A stretch of DNA of 64,000 nt from Vanessa cardui (GCF_905220365.1 NC_061138.1:13051814-13115813); one strand, 5' to 3'. Shown: positions 37,290 through 49,977, counted from the first letter of the stretch. The notes: generated by a model not told the origin, from the sequence alone. Made by a program: numbers and translations.

Positions 37290-40200
37290 CTATATGACGC
37301 CAGTGTTGCCAGTCGTCGGCGGCGCGGGCTGCGCGAACATGAACGACGACGCGTTCTGCAGCAGCTGCTTCTTGACGAAGTCTGTGGTCGCGGACTGAAG
37401 GTTCTCTTTCGCGCCAAACTTGCATTTGACGTATCCGTACAGGTTGGCGCCAGTCAATGTTAGCGCGATTAAAACCAACAGCTAGAAAAAACATCATCAT
37501 CAAGGTCATAGATAATCTCTCAATAGGAGTAAATAAGTTTTTTAAGTGTGAGAACACCGTCACATATCAAATTTAAAAAAAATGATTACATAGATTAAAA
37601 ATACCAAAATTGCCAGAAATACAAAACAAAAAAAACACAAAAAAGGTTAGATAATTTACAATTAAATATTTAATTTTATCGAATTAAAAAATAATCTATT
37701 AAATGGAAAAGACAATGAGAAGAGTAGAGCCATCAAAGTTATCTAATCCGTTAAGGATGTATATATATCAATATAACATACCATCCATTTAAATTTAAGT
37801 CCAAAGAGGCATATGATGAAGAAGCCTGACCAGATAAGTGGACAAAGTATCAGACCCATCCAGAATAAACGGCTCTCGTTGCGGTTTACACGGTTCTGTG
37901 AATTAATAATACATTACGTTCACATTTGCCTTACATGTACATATACAGGAACCTTTTCTCCACATAAGAATAATGTAAGGTACTATTTTATTATAAACAA
38001 AATTAAACTTCATGCTTTATGTTATTTCTATAAAAGTACATCGTTTAATAAATAAATACTTATGCAATTATGTATTAAGCTGAAGTAATTGAATATTAAA
38101 AAAAAAGAAATTAAATGGATTATAAATGTATTATTTTTTTCAAAATGACATGTCAACATTGAAGCATATCGCGATAAATTAGCATATGCGACGAGCGCAC
38201 ACAAGGACAGGACGTATGACTCCTATTATTATTTGTCCAGAACTAGGTAGCTTTTATAAGGTACATTAACTTACCACTTGAATAAAAAAAACTTAGCGCC
38301 TTAATTTATCGTATTAATTAATGAACTCATAATTTAGTTGTCATTTATCAATTTTCGAATCAAATAACAGTTGGACTATAAATTTTATAAGGCAACACTT
38401 TATAATAAAATTACTAATATTAAAAAGTAAGTGTGTAAAATTTACTATGATTTACAATCAATTTAATATTTTACACAAAGTTTTTATTATTTATAAATGC
38501 ACTGTATGTTTATCCAATATATTTTAATAATTTCGGTAATTTATTATAAATCATAGTTATCAAAATAAAGCTATATTTTGAATTGTAAACAATAAAATAT
38601 AGTATAGTTATGCATATACTTAACAATAACAGTAACTGAGATGCAGAAATTGGAAGAAGCACTCATAAGTATAAAGTTTGGAGTTCATCTGAGATGACTG
38701 GGAAAAAACCATGTCTTAACCTCCACAAGCAAGTAAAATCATCATCATCATCATCATCAACAGCCTATTTTTGTCCACTGTTGGACATAGGCCTCTCCCA
38801 GTGCACGCCACTGTGGTCTTTCTCCGGCTACTCGCATCCAGCTCCTGCCTGCCGCCTTGCGTATATCGTCACTCCACCGTGCCTGAGGACGTCCTACACT
38901 ACGTTTGCCGAGACGCGGTCTCCACTCTAGAACACGTTTTCCCCAACGGTTGTCGGTTCTACGACAAATATGACCAGCCCACTGCCACTTCAGCTTACTA
39001 ATCCGGTGGGCTATGTCGATGACTTTGGTTCTTTGACGGATAACCTCATTTCTGATGCGATCCCTCAAAGAAACGCCGAGCATAGCCCTTTCCATAGCAC
39101 GCTGAGCGACTTTAAGTTGGTGGACCAGCCTTGTCGTGAGTGTCCACGTTTCGGCTCCGTATGTCATGACGGGTAGGACGCACTGATTGAAGACTTTCGT
39201 CTTAAGGCACTGTGGGATCGACGATGTTAGGATTCGACGTAACTTCCCAAATGCTGCCCAACCCAGCTGAATTCTTCTATTCACCTCGTCCTCAAGGTTG
39301 TTTCTACCTAATCGCAGAGTCTGCCCGAGGTAGACATATTTTTGAACAACTTCGAGAACGGTACCGTGTATCGTAGTCGGTTCCGGTAGAACATGTTCAT
39401 TGAACATGACCTTGGTTTTATCCAAGTTCATCCGTAGGCCGATACGCATAGAAGAATCAGCCAGCTCGTTCAGCATTTGTTGTAGGTCCTGCAGCGTTTC
39501 TGCCACGATGACGATGTCGTCTGCGAATCTCAAGTGAGAGATGTATTCGCCATTGATGTTAATGCCACGTCCTTTCCAGTTCAGCGTCTTGAACATATCC
39601 TCCATTGCATTAGTGAACAATTTGGGGGAAATAACGTCCCCTTGTCTCACTCCTCGATGCAATGGTATGGGATTTGTTTGCTGATTTTGTACTCGGACGG
39701 ACATGGTGGCAGCTTCGTAGAGACATCTCATCACTTGGATGTATCGCCAATCAACTTGGCAACGCTGCAGGGACTCCAGAACAGCCCAGATTTCGACCGA
39801 GTCAAAGGCCTTCTCATAGTCCACGAATGCAAGACACAGGGGCCGATTATACTCATGGGACTTCTGTATAATCTGCCGCACTGTATGGATGTGGTCTATG
39901 GTGCCGTATCCGGTCCGAAACCCGGCCTGCTCCGGGGGTTGGAATTCGTCGAATCTTCGCGCAAGACGGTTCGTGATCACTCTTGAAAACAGCTTATAGA
40001 CATGGCTCAGTAGGGATATGGGACGATAGTTCTTCAGCAGGGTTTTGTCTCCCTTTTTGAAGAACAGGACGACCACACTCCTACTCCACGCCTCCGGAGT
40101 TCTCCCTTCGAAGAGGACAGAGTTAAAAAGCGTCTGAAGTTCCCTAAGTACCGGTTTACCTCCCGCTTTTAATAGCTCTGTGGTAACGCCGTCCTCTCCA

Positions 40201-43200
40201 GGGGCTTTTCCATTTTTAAGCTGTCCAAGAGCAGTCTCGATTTCGCCAATACTGACTTCAGGCAGGTCTTCGGAGAAATGGCGTGTTAATGTAGCTCTAG
40301 GATCCTCATTTTCGGGATCAGGTCGAGATGCATGCGATGCGTATAACCGGCCGTAGAATTCCTCTACTTCCGAAAGTACTGCCGGCTTAGAAGAAACGAC
40401 TTCTCCACTTGCTGTGGTCAACTTCGTCAGGTGGCTCCTTCCAAGAGATTGTACGAACACCTTAGACCCCCGATTCTGCTCAATAGCTCTTTTTATTGCA
40501 AGAGTATTGGAGCACCGGAGGTCGTGTCGTACGCGCCTGCTGATCTCTTGGTTTAATTGCCGTTTCTCTGACGAAGTGACAGGTGGGTTTTCACGTCGTT
40601 TCTTCATGAGCCCCAAAGTCTCTTCCGAAAGGTTCGACTTCCTGCCCTTACGCTGCATGCCACAATATCTCGTGCCTTCTTCCCTGAGAATTCGAACTAC
40701 ATTTTCGAGGTTCTGGTTTACGTCCGTTGTGGTTTCCACGGCAGCGAATCGGTTCTCCAGGATTGACTGGAATGTTTCAGATCCCGCAATGGTTTGGAGC
40801 AGCTTTGGTCGGAGCGTGGACTTCATCAGACGGGCGCGCTCGGCCTTAAAATTGATATTCAGAGAGCCTCGGAGGAGTCGGTGATCACTACCGGTATTGA
40901 ACCTGTTAATCACTGAGACGTCTCTGAATATATGCCTCTTGTCCGTCATTATGAAGTCGATCTCGTTTTTCGTCATAGTGTCGGGGCTTTGCCACGTCCA
41001 CTTCCTTTGCGGCTGCTTCTTGAAGAAGGAGTTCATCAAGAAGAGCCCCTCCCGTTCGAGGAAGTTGACAAGCATTTGCCCCCTATGATTCCTGCTTCCA
41101 AGTCCATGGGGTCCTACTACCGATTCGCTGCAGTTCTGTACTCCCACTTTAGCGTTGAAGTCCCCCATGACAACGTTGTAGTGGGTTTTCGTGGTGAAGT
41201 GGAGGGCCCTCGATATGTCATCGAATAATTCTTCCACTTCATCGTCCGAGTGTGTCGAGGTCGGTGCGTACGCTTGCACCACCTTGAGGCTGTACCTCTC
41301 GGTGAGCTTTATAATGAGGTACGCTACCCTGTTCGACACACTGGAGATTTCCACCACGTTGTCAACTAGGGACTTATTTACCAGAAACCCAACGCCACCT
41401 TGGGATTGTTGGTCACCCTCTCGGAAGTACATTAGGTGGCCTGATTCGAGGGTTACGGTGTCCTCTCCCTCTCTACGGACTTCACATAGCCCTAATATGT
41501 GCCACCTAATTTTCCCAAGTTCTACCTCAAGTTGCGCTAGATGCGAGTCAAGCCGTAGCGTGCGTCCGTTGTACGTCGCAAGGGTCAGTCGGTTGTGGTG
41601 GCCTCCCGTAGCCCGGTGATTCTTAGCACCCCCCGTCCCGCCGTTACCATCGTCGCCACCATGACGAGGAATAGCGGGGCTGCCGGGAACTGGGGGCCGT
41701 GGCTTGCGTGTGTGCTGTATGTGGAGGTTGTGCCCATAATCGCCACGCTGGGCAGGCGGGTTGGCGATCGCAGGGCGTAGCTTCTCGCACCGGTGACGCT
41801 GCTGCCCGTCACCGGCCTGTGGTATTTAGCTACGCCTATTATGTTGATGGTTATACCGCCATCAGTCGGTCGCCAGAGCCTCGTTTGCTGGTCGGCAGGA
41901 TGCACCACGGGCAGGTGAGGTTGGCTTGGGGCACTAAGGTGTAGTTTGCGCCCCCTTACATCCCCAATATATGTAATAAACATAGAACTTATGCACAGAT
42001 GAGGTATATAGCGGGCAGTCCGCCCACTATACAATACTGGATCATTTTTAGTTATTTATATTGGTAATCTTGGGATCTACAGCCTTAGAAAACCCATCAA
42101 TAGTCTTAGTTGTGAAAAAACATTGCAAGAGTACTAACTATTACCTGCTTGGATTCAAATACCCAATGTGATTTCCCGTCATCATCCACATAGTTCCACC
42201 ATCTCAGACCTACGAGTAATCTTCCTGAAATTAAAAAAACAATTAAAATATTTTCTTAAATTTAAATCAGATGTAAATTTTAACATTATTAATCTATTAT
42301 ATAACTGTCATTGTATTACACAACATTAACATTAAATTACAGTAGGAAACATATTCATCCAAAACAAATACTGTTTAATAATAAAATTTAACTTATTTCT
42401 GACTGACATATACCCTTCTTACCACTTATGTTCTTAACAGTCCAGAAATCAGCTGATAAGAGAAGTATAACCAGCACAAAGCTTGCTATGAAGGAGTCGG
42501 AAAACCAGCCACATAATATATATACAACAATGGCTGCACTTCTGAAGATCAAGTGAAAAAACACAATGTATGGATGCCTGAAAGAAATAAATACTCATTA
42601 AGCTCTAGTTGTCATGTTATACACTAATATTTATGCCTTTAGCCTGGTCATATCATTTAATGTACATGATATTTATTAATTCATTAATATTTAATTATAA
42701 TATTCGACGAGATTAATACATAATATTCCACGAGTTATTTGGATTTCATTATAAAAGTACTGTTTTATAAGACTTCAGGAAATAACATTGTTTTCAATAC
42801 TTGCTGTATTCATTATAAAAAATTATGTTCATTAAAGTAGTGATTGAATACCATCGAAAGATATTTGACTATAATTTATTTTACAATTTGAAATAAAATA
42901 ACCTTAATAAAATGAAAGTTAACCTTAATTAAAGTTAAATTAACACTTCAGATATACTTGCTGACTTATATCTTACTGCAATAATTATACTTAACACCCA
43001 CATTATTCCGATGTATAATTTTGGAAAATAAAGATTCTATGTAAAATAATCAATTGTCTGCTTAAAAAAACACACTTTCACATTTATAATGGAAATAGAA
43101 AATCTGTCTCAATTTTCTACTGGCTGGCTTACAAAGGTACCATTTTGGAAGTTCAGAGTTTTTTCCTCAGGTTAAACCAATGAAAAATGTCATTTTCATG

Positions 43201-43878
43201 GCACAGAATGCTCGTAAAACTTTCATTAGTCACATTATCAGAATGGAGGAGTTTCCAGACTACAACACTATCACAAAGAATAGAGATGCAATTAACCAAA
43301 CAAACATATTCATTATAAGTTTTTCATTCATAAACAAATTCTTAGAAGGATTAACATCCTCAAAGGTAAATACTGAAATACTTCTAGTATTTTTATAATA
43401 TAGTTCTAATATTAGGTAGATTATAAAATTTTAATTTATTTTTTCAGTACAGTCATTACTAAAACACATTTTAAAACAAACATATTAGCTTGGCAATGTA
43501 TCAATTACATTAAGTATCAGTCATAAGGGTTATAAATGAAGGATGATGTTCAGACATACTTACACAAACTGTTTGTTTGCATTGTCCTCTTCACCGAAAG
43601 CTATGGTGTCATCGTCAAGTAGCGGCACCTGCGGCACACCTGGCTGTAATAGCGTATCAACAATTCTACGTCAGCTCAAGCCGTGCAAAGCAGGTGAAAA
43701 TAAAAAAATGCATTCAGGGATATAAGTAACGTGCAACTTAAAACAGCTGGTCATTAAAAACATTTAAATGATAATTACTGGTTTACTGATGATATCTGGC
43801 ATGGTTTTACTTATTTAATGAGTTTGTAAAGAACTTAAAATGAAATATTTCTAAAATACTTACGGTCGCAGAATTCAT
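37290..43878 (-). CDS. TVP23: TVP23 Golgi membrane protein, complete, six exons
   Basis: TVP23/FAM18 family, a small multi-pass protein of trans-Golgi vesicles involved in membrane trafficking. Exons in gene order: 43878-43864 (MNSAT), 43643-43564, 42577-42423, 42224-42145, 37895-37782 and 37481-37290. They total 636 bases, 211 residues (human TVP23B is 205). The acidic cytosolic start (LLDDDTIAFGEEDN) is followed by HPYIVFFHLIFRSAA and two membrane segments, the conserved loop GLRWWNYVDDDGKSHWVFES, two more membrane segments (FWMGLILCPLIWSGFF and LLVLIALTLTGANLYGY), then YVKCKFGAKENL and FVKKQLLQ. All junctions are GT/AG and in phase. The intron between 42145 and 37895 carries a same-strand RTE LINE. 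It is probably head-to-head with the ZNRF-like gene, with 1.1 kb between start codons. Confidence 0.94.
38737..42045 (-). mobile_element. near full-length RTE-type non-LTR retrotransposon
   Basis: A 3.3-kb LINE of the RTE type on the same strand as TVP23 and inside its intron. The 3' end is a (TGA)n microsatellite tail (38737-38760) preceded by GGCCTATGTCCAACAGTGGA, an end typical of lepidopteran RTE elements. One open frame covers endonuclease and reverse transcriptase. The 5' end (near GTATTGTATAGTGGGCGGAC) lies about 100 bases from the upstream exon's donor. No clear target duplication was seen. The open frame and clean tail suggest a fairly recent insertion. Confidence 0.9.
38757..41825 (-). 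CDS. RTE endonuclease/reverse transcriptase ORF
   Basis: An uninterrupted frame of about 1022 codons. The first ATG is at 41432, but the endonuclease start (LTLATYNGRTLRL) lies upstream of it, so the protein either begins at a non-ATG codon or has lost its ATG. Endonuclease motifs: ILGLCEVRREGE, VVMGDFNAKVG and GSDHRLLRG. Reverse transcriptase motifs: NYRPISLLSHVYKLFSRVI, GFRTGYGTIDHI, FVDYEKAFDSVE, HRGVRQGDVISPKLF and FADDIVIVAE (around 39500-39532). The C-terminal end is GRPQARWSDDIRKAAGRSW and GEAYVQQWTKIG. The protein would nick DNA and copy the element's RNA at the target. Catalytic motifs look intact. Confidence 0.92.
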   Translation of the reverse strand: MPQAGDGQQRHRCEKLRPAIANPPAQRGDYGHNLHIQHTRKPRPPVPGSPAIPRHGGDDGNGGTGGAKNHRATGGHHNRLTLATYNGRTLRLDSHLAQLEVELGKIRWHILGLCEVRREGEDTVTLESGHLMYFREGDQQSQGGVGFLVNKSLVDNVVEISSVSNRVAYLIIKLTERYSLKVVQAYAPTSTHSDDEVEELFDDISRALHFTTKTHYNVVMGDFNAKVGVQNCSESVVGPHGLGSRNHRGQMLVNFLEREGLFLMNSFFKKQPQRKWTWQSPDTMTKNEIDFIMTDKRHIFRDVSVINRFNTGSDHRLLRGSLNINFKAERARLMKSTLRPKLLQTIAGSETFQSILENRFAAVETTTDVNQNLENVVRILREEGTRYCGMQRKGRKSNLSEETLGLMKKRRENPPVTSSEKRQLNQEISRRVRHDLRCSNTLAIKRAIEQNRGSKVFVQSLGRSHLTKLTTASGEVVSSKPAVLSEVEEFYGRLYASHASRPDPENEDPRATLTRHFSEDLPEVSIGEIETALGQLKNGKAPGEDGVTTELLKAGGKPVLRELQTLFNSVLFEGRTPEAWSRSVVVLFFKKGDKTLLKNYRPISLLSHVYKLFSRVITNRLARRFDEFQPPEQAGFRTGYGTIDHIHTVRQIIQKSHEYNRPLCLAFVDYEKAFDSVEIWAVLESLQRCQVDWRYIQVMRCLYEAATMSVRVQNQQTNPIPLHRGVRQGDVISPKLFTNAMEDMFKTLNWKGRGININGEYISHLRFADDIVIVAETLQDLQQMLNELADSSMRIGLRMNLDKTKVMFNEHVLPEPTTIHGTVLEVVQKYVYLGQTLRLGRNNLEDEVNRRIQLGWAAFGKLRRILTSSIPQCLKTKVFNQCVLPVMTYGAETWTLTTRLVHQLKVAQRAMERAMLGVSLRDRIRNEVIRQRTKVIDIAHRISKLKWQWAGHICRRTDNRWGKRVLEWRPRLGKRSVGRPQARWSDDIRKAAGRSWMRVAGERPQWRALGEAYVQQWTKIGC

Positions 43879-44976
43879 TCTGAACAAACACTTAAATAAA
43901 GTCTTAAGACTTATTAACTATTTAAAGTTCTTTTTTAAAGATAAGCCTTTGCTGAGAATATTTGTCTACATGAAATAACTTTCTAAACAATTATTATTTT
44001 CATAATAAAGTCAACAGCAAGTATATTTCTTTTGTAAACGTAGTAGATATGTCAATGTCATGCGTCAGCCGTCATGATATGATTCTGGACTTGTCAGTTC
44101 TCACTATCAGAACCTCTATTGAATAGTATACAATATTATATTGCTAAAAAAATAGAAAAACCGAATCGAAGTTTGCATTCCTACTAAATTATGTTTAAAT
44201 CGATTTTTACCTAATGAATTTGGATAGTTTACATATTAATAATATTTTTTTCTATTTTAAAATAACGACTCTTACATACTCGCTTTGTTATAATTAACTT
44301 AAGTATTTGTAGTATATATTTAATCTTTACATAAGTACATATACGTTAACTACAGGTTGTCGTTGATGGCTTTTTTTGGCCTATTGTTGCTACAATTAGT
44401 TAAAAACGTTATTGTATCTAATGTATCAAAAAGATTATAGAGGCAATAATTGCGCATTAGGAAATATCGATGCAATACCATACTATTGAAATCGATTTCC
44501 GTATATTCGTTATTATTTATATTTATCTTAATAATTGTTCATATCTATATTATCATATTCCAGTAATATTATATAATTTGCCTAGAAAGCAAAAATAAAT
44601 AGTATTGCAATTATACTTTATTTTATAGTTATTTACTGGATTTCAAAAGTAACAACATTGTGTTAACTTTATTAAAATACAGTTTTATACATGTATAATA
44701 ATAAATAATATTCACATAAAAAAGTATAATATCGATATCCTACTAAAATCGATTAGCACATATGGGAACTGTCAAAATTTTGCAGGACGGCACATGCAAC
44801 GCTGTTTACAAGTAGGTACTAGCGACGTTTTTCTGTTTGTCGTTCAGCGTTTGTTTTTCTCTAAATCGGGCCGTGTCTTGTACGATGTCTTCCGGCGCCG
44901 CGGGTGTCGCAGTTAGCTTGTGTTCGTGATCTTGGAGATCGGTTGTGACAGGTGTGATTTGCGTAACATCGCGGCG
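43879..44976. promoter_or_regulatory. divergent TVP23/ZNRF spacer
   Basis: Between two start codons pointing outwards. AT-rich, without a clear TATA box. The side next to the ZNRF-like gene is more GC-rich (GGCGCCGCGGGTGTCGC at 44894) and probably holds its transcription start and 5' UTR. No specific motif can be claimed. Confidence 0.35.
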
Positions 44977-45343
44977 ATGGGCGCTAAGGCTAGCACCGCG
45001 AACGGGGGACAGAGTCCGCGAGCTAGGACATTTTCTACGAGCTCGAGCTCGGATGTGGTATCCGGGGGTGCGGGGTTTAGCCTGCTGAGGGCGATACCAG
45101 GTATACAAGTGTCGAACGACAGGCAGCGCGCGAGATCGCTGTCTTCAGTGCCCGATTTACATGCTTCCCATGAAGCTATTGCCATTCCTGCTAATTCGCA
45201 AAGTTACGAAGCATCCGCCGCCGCTAGCCCGGACACTGACTCGAGCTCAAACGAGGAGAACGGACCGGTGGCTGGCACGTCACTGGCTCTTGGCAGAGTG
45301 TATGCAGCGCATTCACTGCCTTCGCACATTTGGTCCTTAAACG
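44977..45343 (+). CDS. first coding exon of a ZNRF1/2-type E3 ubiquitin ligase
   Basis: ZNRF proteins are membrane-anchored RING E3 ubiquitin ligases of endosomes and lysosomes. This exon encodes 122 residues plus one base and ends ACG/GTGAGT. The start MGAKASTANGGQSPRARTFS resembles vertebrate ZNRF2 (MGAKQS...), with Gly-2 available for N-myristoylation. A Ser-rich tract with RARSLSSVPDL (an Arg-x-x-Ser site) follows, and the end ALGRVYAAHSLPSHIWSLNG matches the segment before the zinc fingers. The ATG at 44977 is preferred over one at 44920 because only it leaves MG at the N-terminus. The zinc-finger and RING exons were not found before 64000, so the intron is very long or they lie beyond. 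ZNRF2 is a closer match than ZNRF1 but the orthology is inferred. Confidence 0.72.
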
Positions 45344-48284
45344 GTGAGTAGGTTTCTTATTTGATGCATCATTATAATTTCTTATTAGAGCTAATATTTG
45401 CCAACTCTTGCCATATACTTTATATGATACTAGTCTTCATGAAATGTAAGTAAATATTTACATAACATGCCATTATAATACGAGATTACATGAGTGACAT
45501 GGAATATGACTAGATAAAAGTGCAAACATAAAGTCAAAACACAATTAAAAAGCAAATGTTTGATGTCATGACTTGAAATGCACTTATTTCATGTGTTTTA
45601 ATACCCTAACTCTAAAAATTTTCGGGATTACATAAACAGAGTCTGAACCTAAAGAGATTCTAATTAGACATAAAAAAAAAAAAATGCTCATTTAATATAT
45701 ATTCAAAGTTCAGAAGATTAGTTGGGACACTTGTATTTGTCATGATAACATTGTAATTTCTAAGATAAGCAACCATATTTAGGCAAAGGGTAAACAAAAA
45801 CATGTGAAACAAAAGATTATTTTATATTACAATCTCTAGAGATTTTATCTGTTCTATTTACTGATAATTATTATTGTAATTTACTCTGTATTCTATCATT
45901 AAATACTTTATGCAAACCAGCACTCATTTGTTTTACAGCGATGAGGGACCTAAGTACTTAGTTCCTATGATGTTCTTATACTTAGGCAATGAATGTAATA
46001 GTTGATTTTTCTTAAACTGCTAAAGTCCATGTAGATTGAAAAAATACTTTAGGTTGATCGGCTTCATGGAAATCCTATATTAAATTGAATATATAGACAG
46101 ACACATATTTTTTTTTCTATTACAACAATTTGGTTTGCATAATTTGACTTCTAGATATACTTATTAATGTTATATGAATAAAAAACATTTTATTCCTTCA
46201 TATTGTTTGTTTTATAGCTTGGCACAGATCTTTTTAATGCCTTAATTCATCACATGAATAAACATATAGAGAAATTTATCTTAATTTTGACTCAATTTTT
46301 TTTTATTCCATCATATTAATGCCAAATGTGAATCTACCAAACTCACTGGAGCAGTGCCAAATCAAATCAAATCCAAATATATGTTATTCGAGTAGGCTCA
46401 GCTATTTTATTGGATTACATTAAATTTAAAGTCACTAACTTAATATAAATTCTACATTGAAAAACCAATTTGGTAGCGATTTGATGTAATAATTGCTGAA
46501 ACTTCTCCTTAAGGTATTTGCCCAGCTGTGGGATATGAATGTGTTGTTGTTTGTTTTGATAAATCACATTATGTGAGTATTTAGTATTATGAGTAGCTCT
46601 GAAACCATAGAGTATTTGTACTATTAATAGCAAACTTTGTAAGATATAAGCTAAGACGTATGTGTAGTCTTTGTTATAGTAAAATCAATTGAGTGTTTAA
46701 ATAGCGGAGCATACAAACTAATAGGTTTATAAATGATTATAAAACACATTACAATATTGCATGTTTTCACTTGTATATTATATAACATAAATACTTGAAT
46801 AAAAGCAACTATGTTGTTGTGTTATGTTTTGAATATTTTAATAATTAAATGGTATACAAAAGGGGTTTTAGGTATTGTCTATTTTTCTACATCGGACATT
46901 AATTTTATTACATGCTCAAGAGTGTTGCTTTAACCGTGTCAGTGATGGTTTAAATATCTGACAATGCCAGTATCTATGGATGGTAGCGATCACTTATTAT
47001 TAGCTATCACATTTTATGCCGATGTCAGTGCATTGATGATTTCACAAATCACTCGTACTACTTCTCAAAGGCTATGGGCGAAGCAACCACTTATCACGCT
47101 TATCAAATCGATAGTACATGTATAAAAAATCAGATATTAATATATTGTATTTACCTCTGAAGTGTTAAATACGATTACGTATTTTATGTACATACGCACA
47201 ATTGTACGAATATTCTATTGAAACAAACTATTATTTCATTGAACATGAATTGCTTCGTTTATTTTTGTTTTGTGATGAATAATTCATATTTTGTGCGTAA
47301 ATTATCTAGCGTCTACAATAACAAGGTCTGAGGAATTAAATTAAAAGCGTTCTTTTCATCAGACCCCAAGAGTTCGGGTTATATTGTTATTACATCGTGT
47401 CCTAGTCGGCGTTTTGCCAATGCTGACACTATTGATTTAATCGTTTGGCATTCATTTCTACGTATGTATTACCGAATAGGGTGAGAATTACGAAATAAGC
47501 GGAGACCTCACTTTCGCTTGAGAATCGTATTTATTTCGTATATTTTATTTCCAAAAAAATTAAAATATTCGAAAAACTATTATGTCAGCAATAAAGAAAG
47601 GAGATTATTCATTCTTGGTGTTGCAGAAGTCCCTGGGCGATCGTTGTCCCTTTCAATCCGATGAGCCATCTAACCATTTGACACCTAATAACCAAAAAGA
47701 AGACAAGACTTCTCTTCAACCATTCAAGCTGCTATATCAGTTGTATATTTAGTGCTGGTTGCTTGATATACATTTTACAAAAGATCATCGTTTTCTGTGC
47801 ACTAGAACATGTCGGCTCTTTAAATACGTTTAGAATAAATCTTGAAACATTTTCAAGAGATATAAAACGTCAATTATTATTCCATCATTAATTATGCGTG
47901 GGTTACTTTATATATGTTGAAAATTCTGTACAATAGATTTCTGTAATTAGGAACGCGCACACATATGAGGGTAGTAATTCTATCACTGTCCATCCGATGT
48001 CTGGTGGGAAATTTACGACCTTCCCAAAATGTCAATATAGCTGATTAATTGTCAGCGACCTAAGGAAATGAAGGGGAAGGCGAAAATGTATTGTTCACAA
48101 GACCAATGTGTGCGTACAGTCGTACAAAAACCTGGACGAATTTTAAAATTATTTATACATTGAACGTGGCCGGTACATATAAAACAAAAGACATTCAAGC
48201 TCCTTTTTCATCGAGAATGTACATTAAAAGATATTATTTTCCCTTAAATATCAAAATAAACCTTTAGAGTTTTTTATCGGCTGT
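45344..48284. other. AT-rich non-coding, likely ZNRF intron
   Basis: No exon-like frame with RING or zinc-finger cysteines was seen. A short stretch near 46960-47100 may be worn dispersed repeat. Confidence 0.45.
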
Positions 48285-48404
48285 TTGTGCGTCAAATCGT
48301 CTAGCTCTCCCGTAATAAACCACGTCCGCTTTTCCGGGTTTGCGCTGCGCATACGCAGGGAAAGTTCAGTCGTTCGCGAAACTCCGGCCAGACGAAACGT
48401 GTTC

Positions 48405-48592
48405 ACGATGTATCGCAGACGCTACCGCACCACTCTCGGCCTCGGCTTGGGGTCGTCCTTCTCGTCAACATTTTCAACTACCCTCTCGTTTTCATCACGC
48501 ACTTCGTCTATTGATTCTGTGAGATCAGACGCGCGTGCGACCGCAGCTAAACTCAAAACGAAGTATGAAAACGCCGGCACTGCACAAGGTCT
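48405..48592 (+). CDS. possible first coding exon, Ser/Thr-rich product
   Basis: ATG at 48408 begins MYRRRYRTTLGLGLGSSFSS and runs through a Ser/Thr/Phe-rich tract to SDARATAAKLKTKYENAGTA. A donor-like CACAAG/GTCTGT follows at about 48592. The region is markedly more GC-rich than its surroundings. An initiator-like TCAGTCG (48366) lies about 40 bases upstream of the ATG. I recognise no family. It may be the first exon of a gene that continues past the window, nested in or downstream of the ZNRF-like gene. The start and end are approximate. Confidence 0.38.
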
Positions 48593-48608
48593 GTGTGTGC
48601 GTGTGTAG

Positions 48609-49977
48609 TGTTACAGTGTTTGCTTCAATAAACCCTACCCCTAGATCAGATTAATCTCTTTAACAATATGTCATTCATTAAAATCAGAAAGGCCCTAAAG
48701 TAAGACAATATTTTAACAAATGATTTATTTTTTCATAAATATTTCTTTCAAAATTGTGATAGAGATTCATACTATTATTAAAAATGAGTTATAAGCAATT
48801 GTGTACATTTGAATAGTAGTAAAATTTCATTTCGCGGTGTCTGGATGTAGATTCCCGTCGTAATTAAAACACTACACCATCGAGGGATTGGTAAAGTAAT
48901 TTTGCGAAGTTTTAATTGAATGACCTCTAGACGAACCAATTATCTAATTTAAAAAGTTGATTTTATGTCTGAAGGTTTTCATTTTAACTAAATTCTGGTA
49001 AGAATAGTGCCTTTTAAGATTTTCTAATTTAATAAAGACCTTATAAATGATCTGAATTAACGTAAGATCACGAAATATATTCTAAAATTTATAAAAGGTA
49101 ACGCTGTGTTTTATTTTTCATATTTTTAATTAAAATATTTTCTTAATTATTTAACGAAAATCATTCATTTTTTTTTCTTTAAAGCATCGGCTTCGCACGT
49201 TTGCAAGTTTCAAATAAAGAAAATATTACGATGTATTATAACAATTAAGAATACCTAATATAATTATCTACCAGTGTTTTTTTTAGAAATTGATTAATAG
49301 TTTACCAAACAAAGTTTACCTCTTTTTGATATTAGTATAGGTTGTTGTTCATTATGTACCAATATATATTTAATTAACTATTAAATATTTTAGTTTCTTT
49401 TAAATGCATTTTAAATATTACCTCGTGTAGCATAAACAAGCTTTTGGCTTAACTTCCCAGAGAGTAAAATGTAAATGGTTGTTTGTGTGTAATTTCTAGG
49501 AAACCATCACTTATTTTCAATGTTAAAAACATTGGTGTTAGTCTTTTTCTACGATGTATGGATTTTTATAGTTCACATTATATTTACAACTTTTATACAT
49601 AAAATATCTACGACGAGTAAATGAAATTGAGTCGAGATAACTCAGTAATAAGAAATCGAGAATTTTGATCGAAGATTGAAGGTTAAAATTTGGTAAACAT
49701 TGCTGTTTTTTCATGTGCTTGTATTTATAATAATATATTTAATGTTCGGCAGTAAATGAAATATCTACGCTTAATATAAGGCTATCTGTTCCCATCGGGT
49801 GAAAATCTGCCACACATGTTGCATCCGCAAAGGAGCAGCGTCGTGGAATAAGCCTCCAACCATTTACAGGTTTACTTCTTCTTCGTTTAGGTAATATTGT
49901 CCATTCACAGCGTTCCGGAAAACTAGTCTATATACCTTAAGAAATAGATTTGACGTTAGACGCTCGACCTGATTGTA
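48609..49977. other. AT-rich non-coding
   Basis: No gene, RNA or clear repeat recognised. Confidence 0.4.

Noticed and set aside
40414..41619. Plus-strand frames opposite the RTE ORF
   Set aside because: Antisense shadows of the reverse transcriptase and endonuclease gene.
41585..42034. 149-codon minus-strand frame at the RTE 5' end
   Set aside because: It overlaps the start of the RTE frame, has no ORF1-like motif, and its composition follows the 5' UTR. Not called as a gene.
43180..43398. 72-codon frame in the TVP23 intron
   Set aside because: No family resemblance, no fit to TVP23, and AT-rich codon usage. Likely chance.
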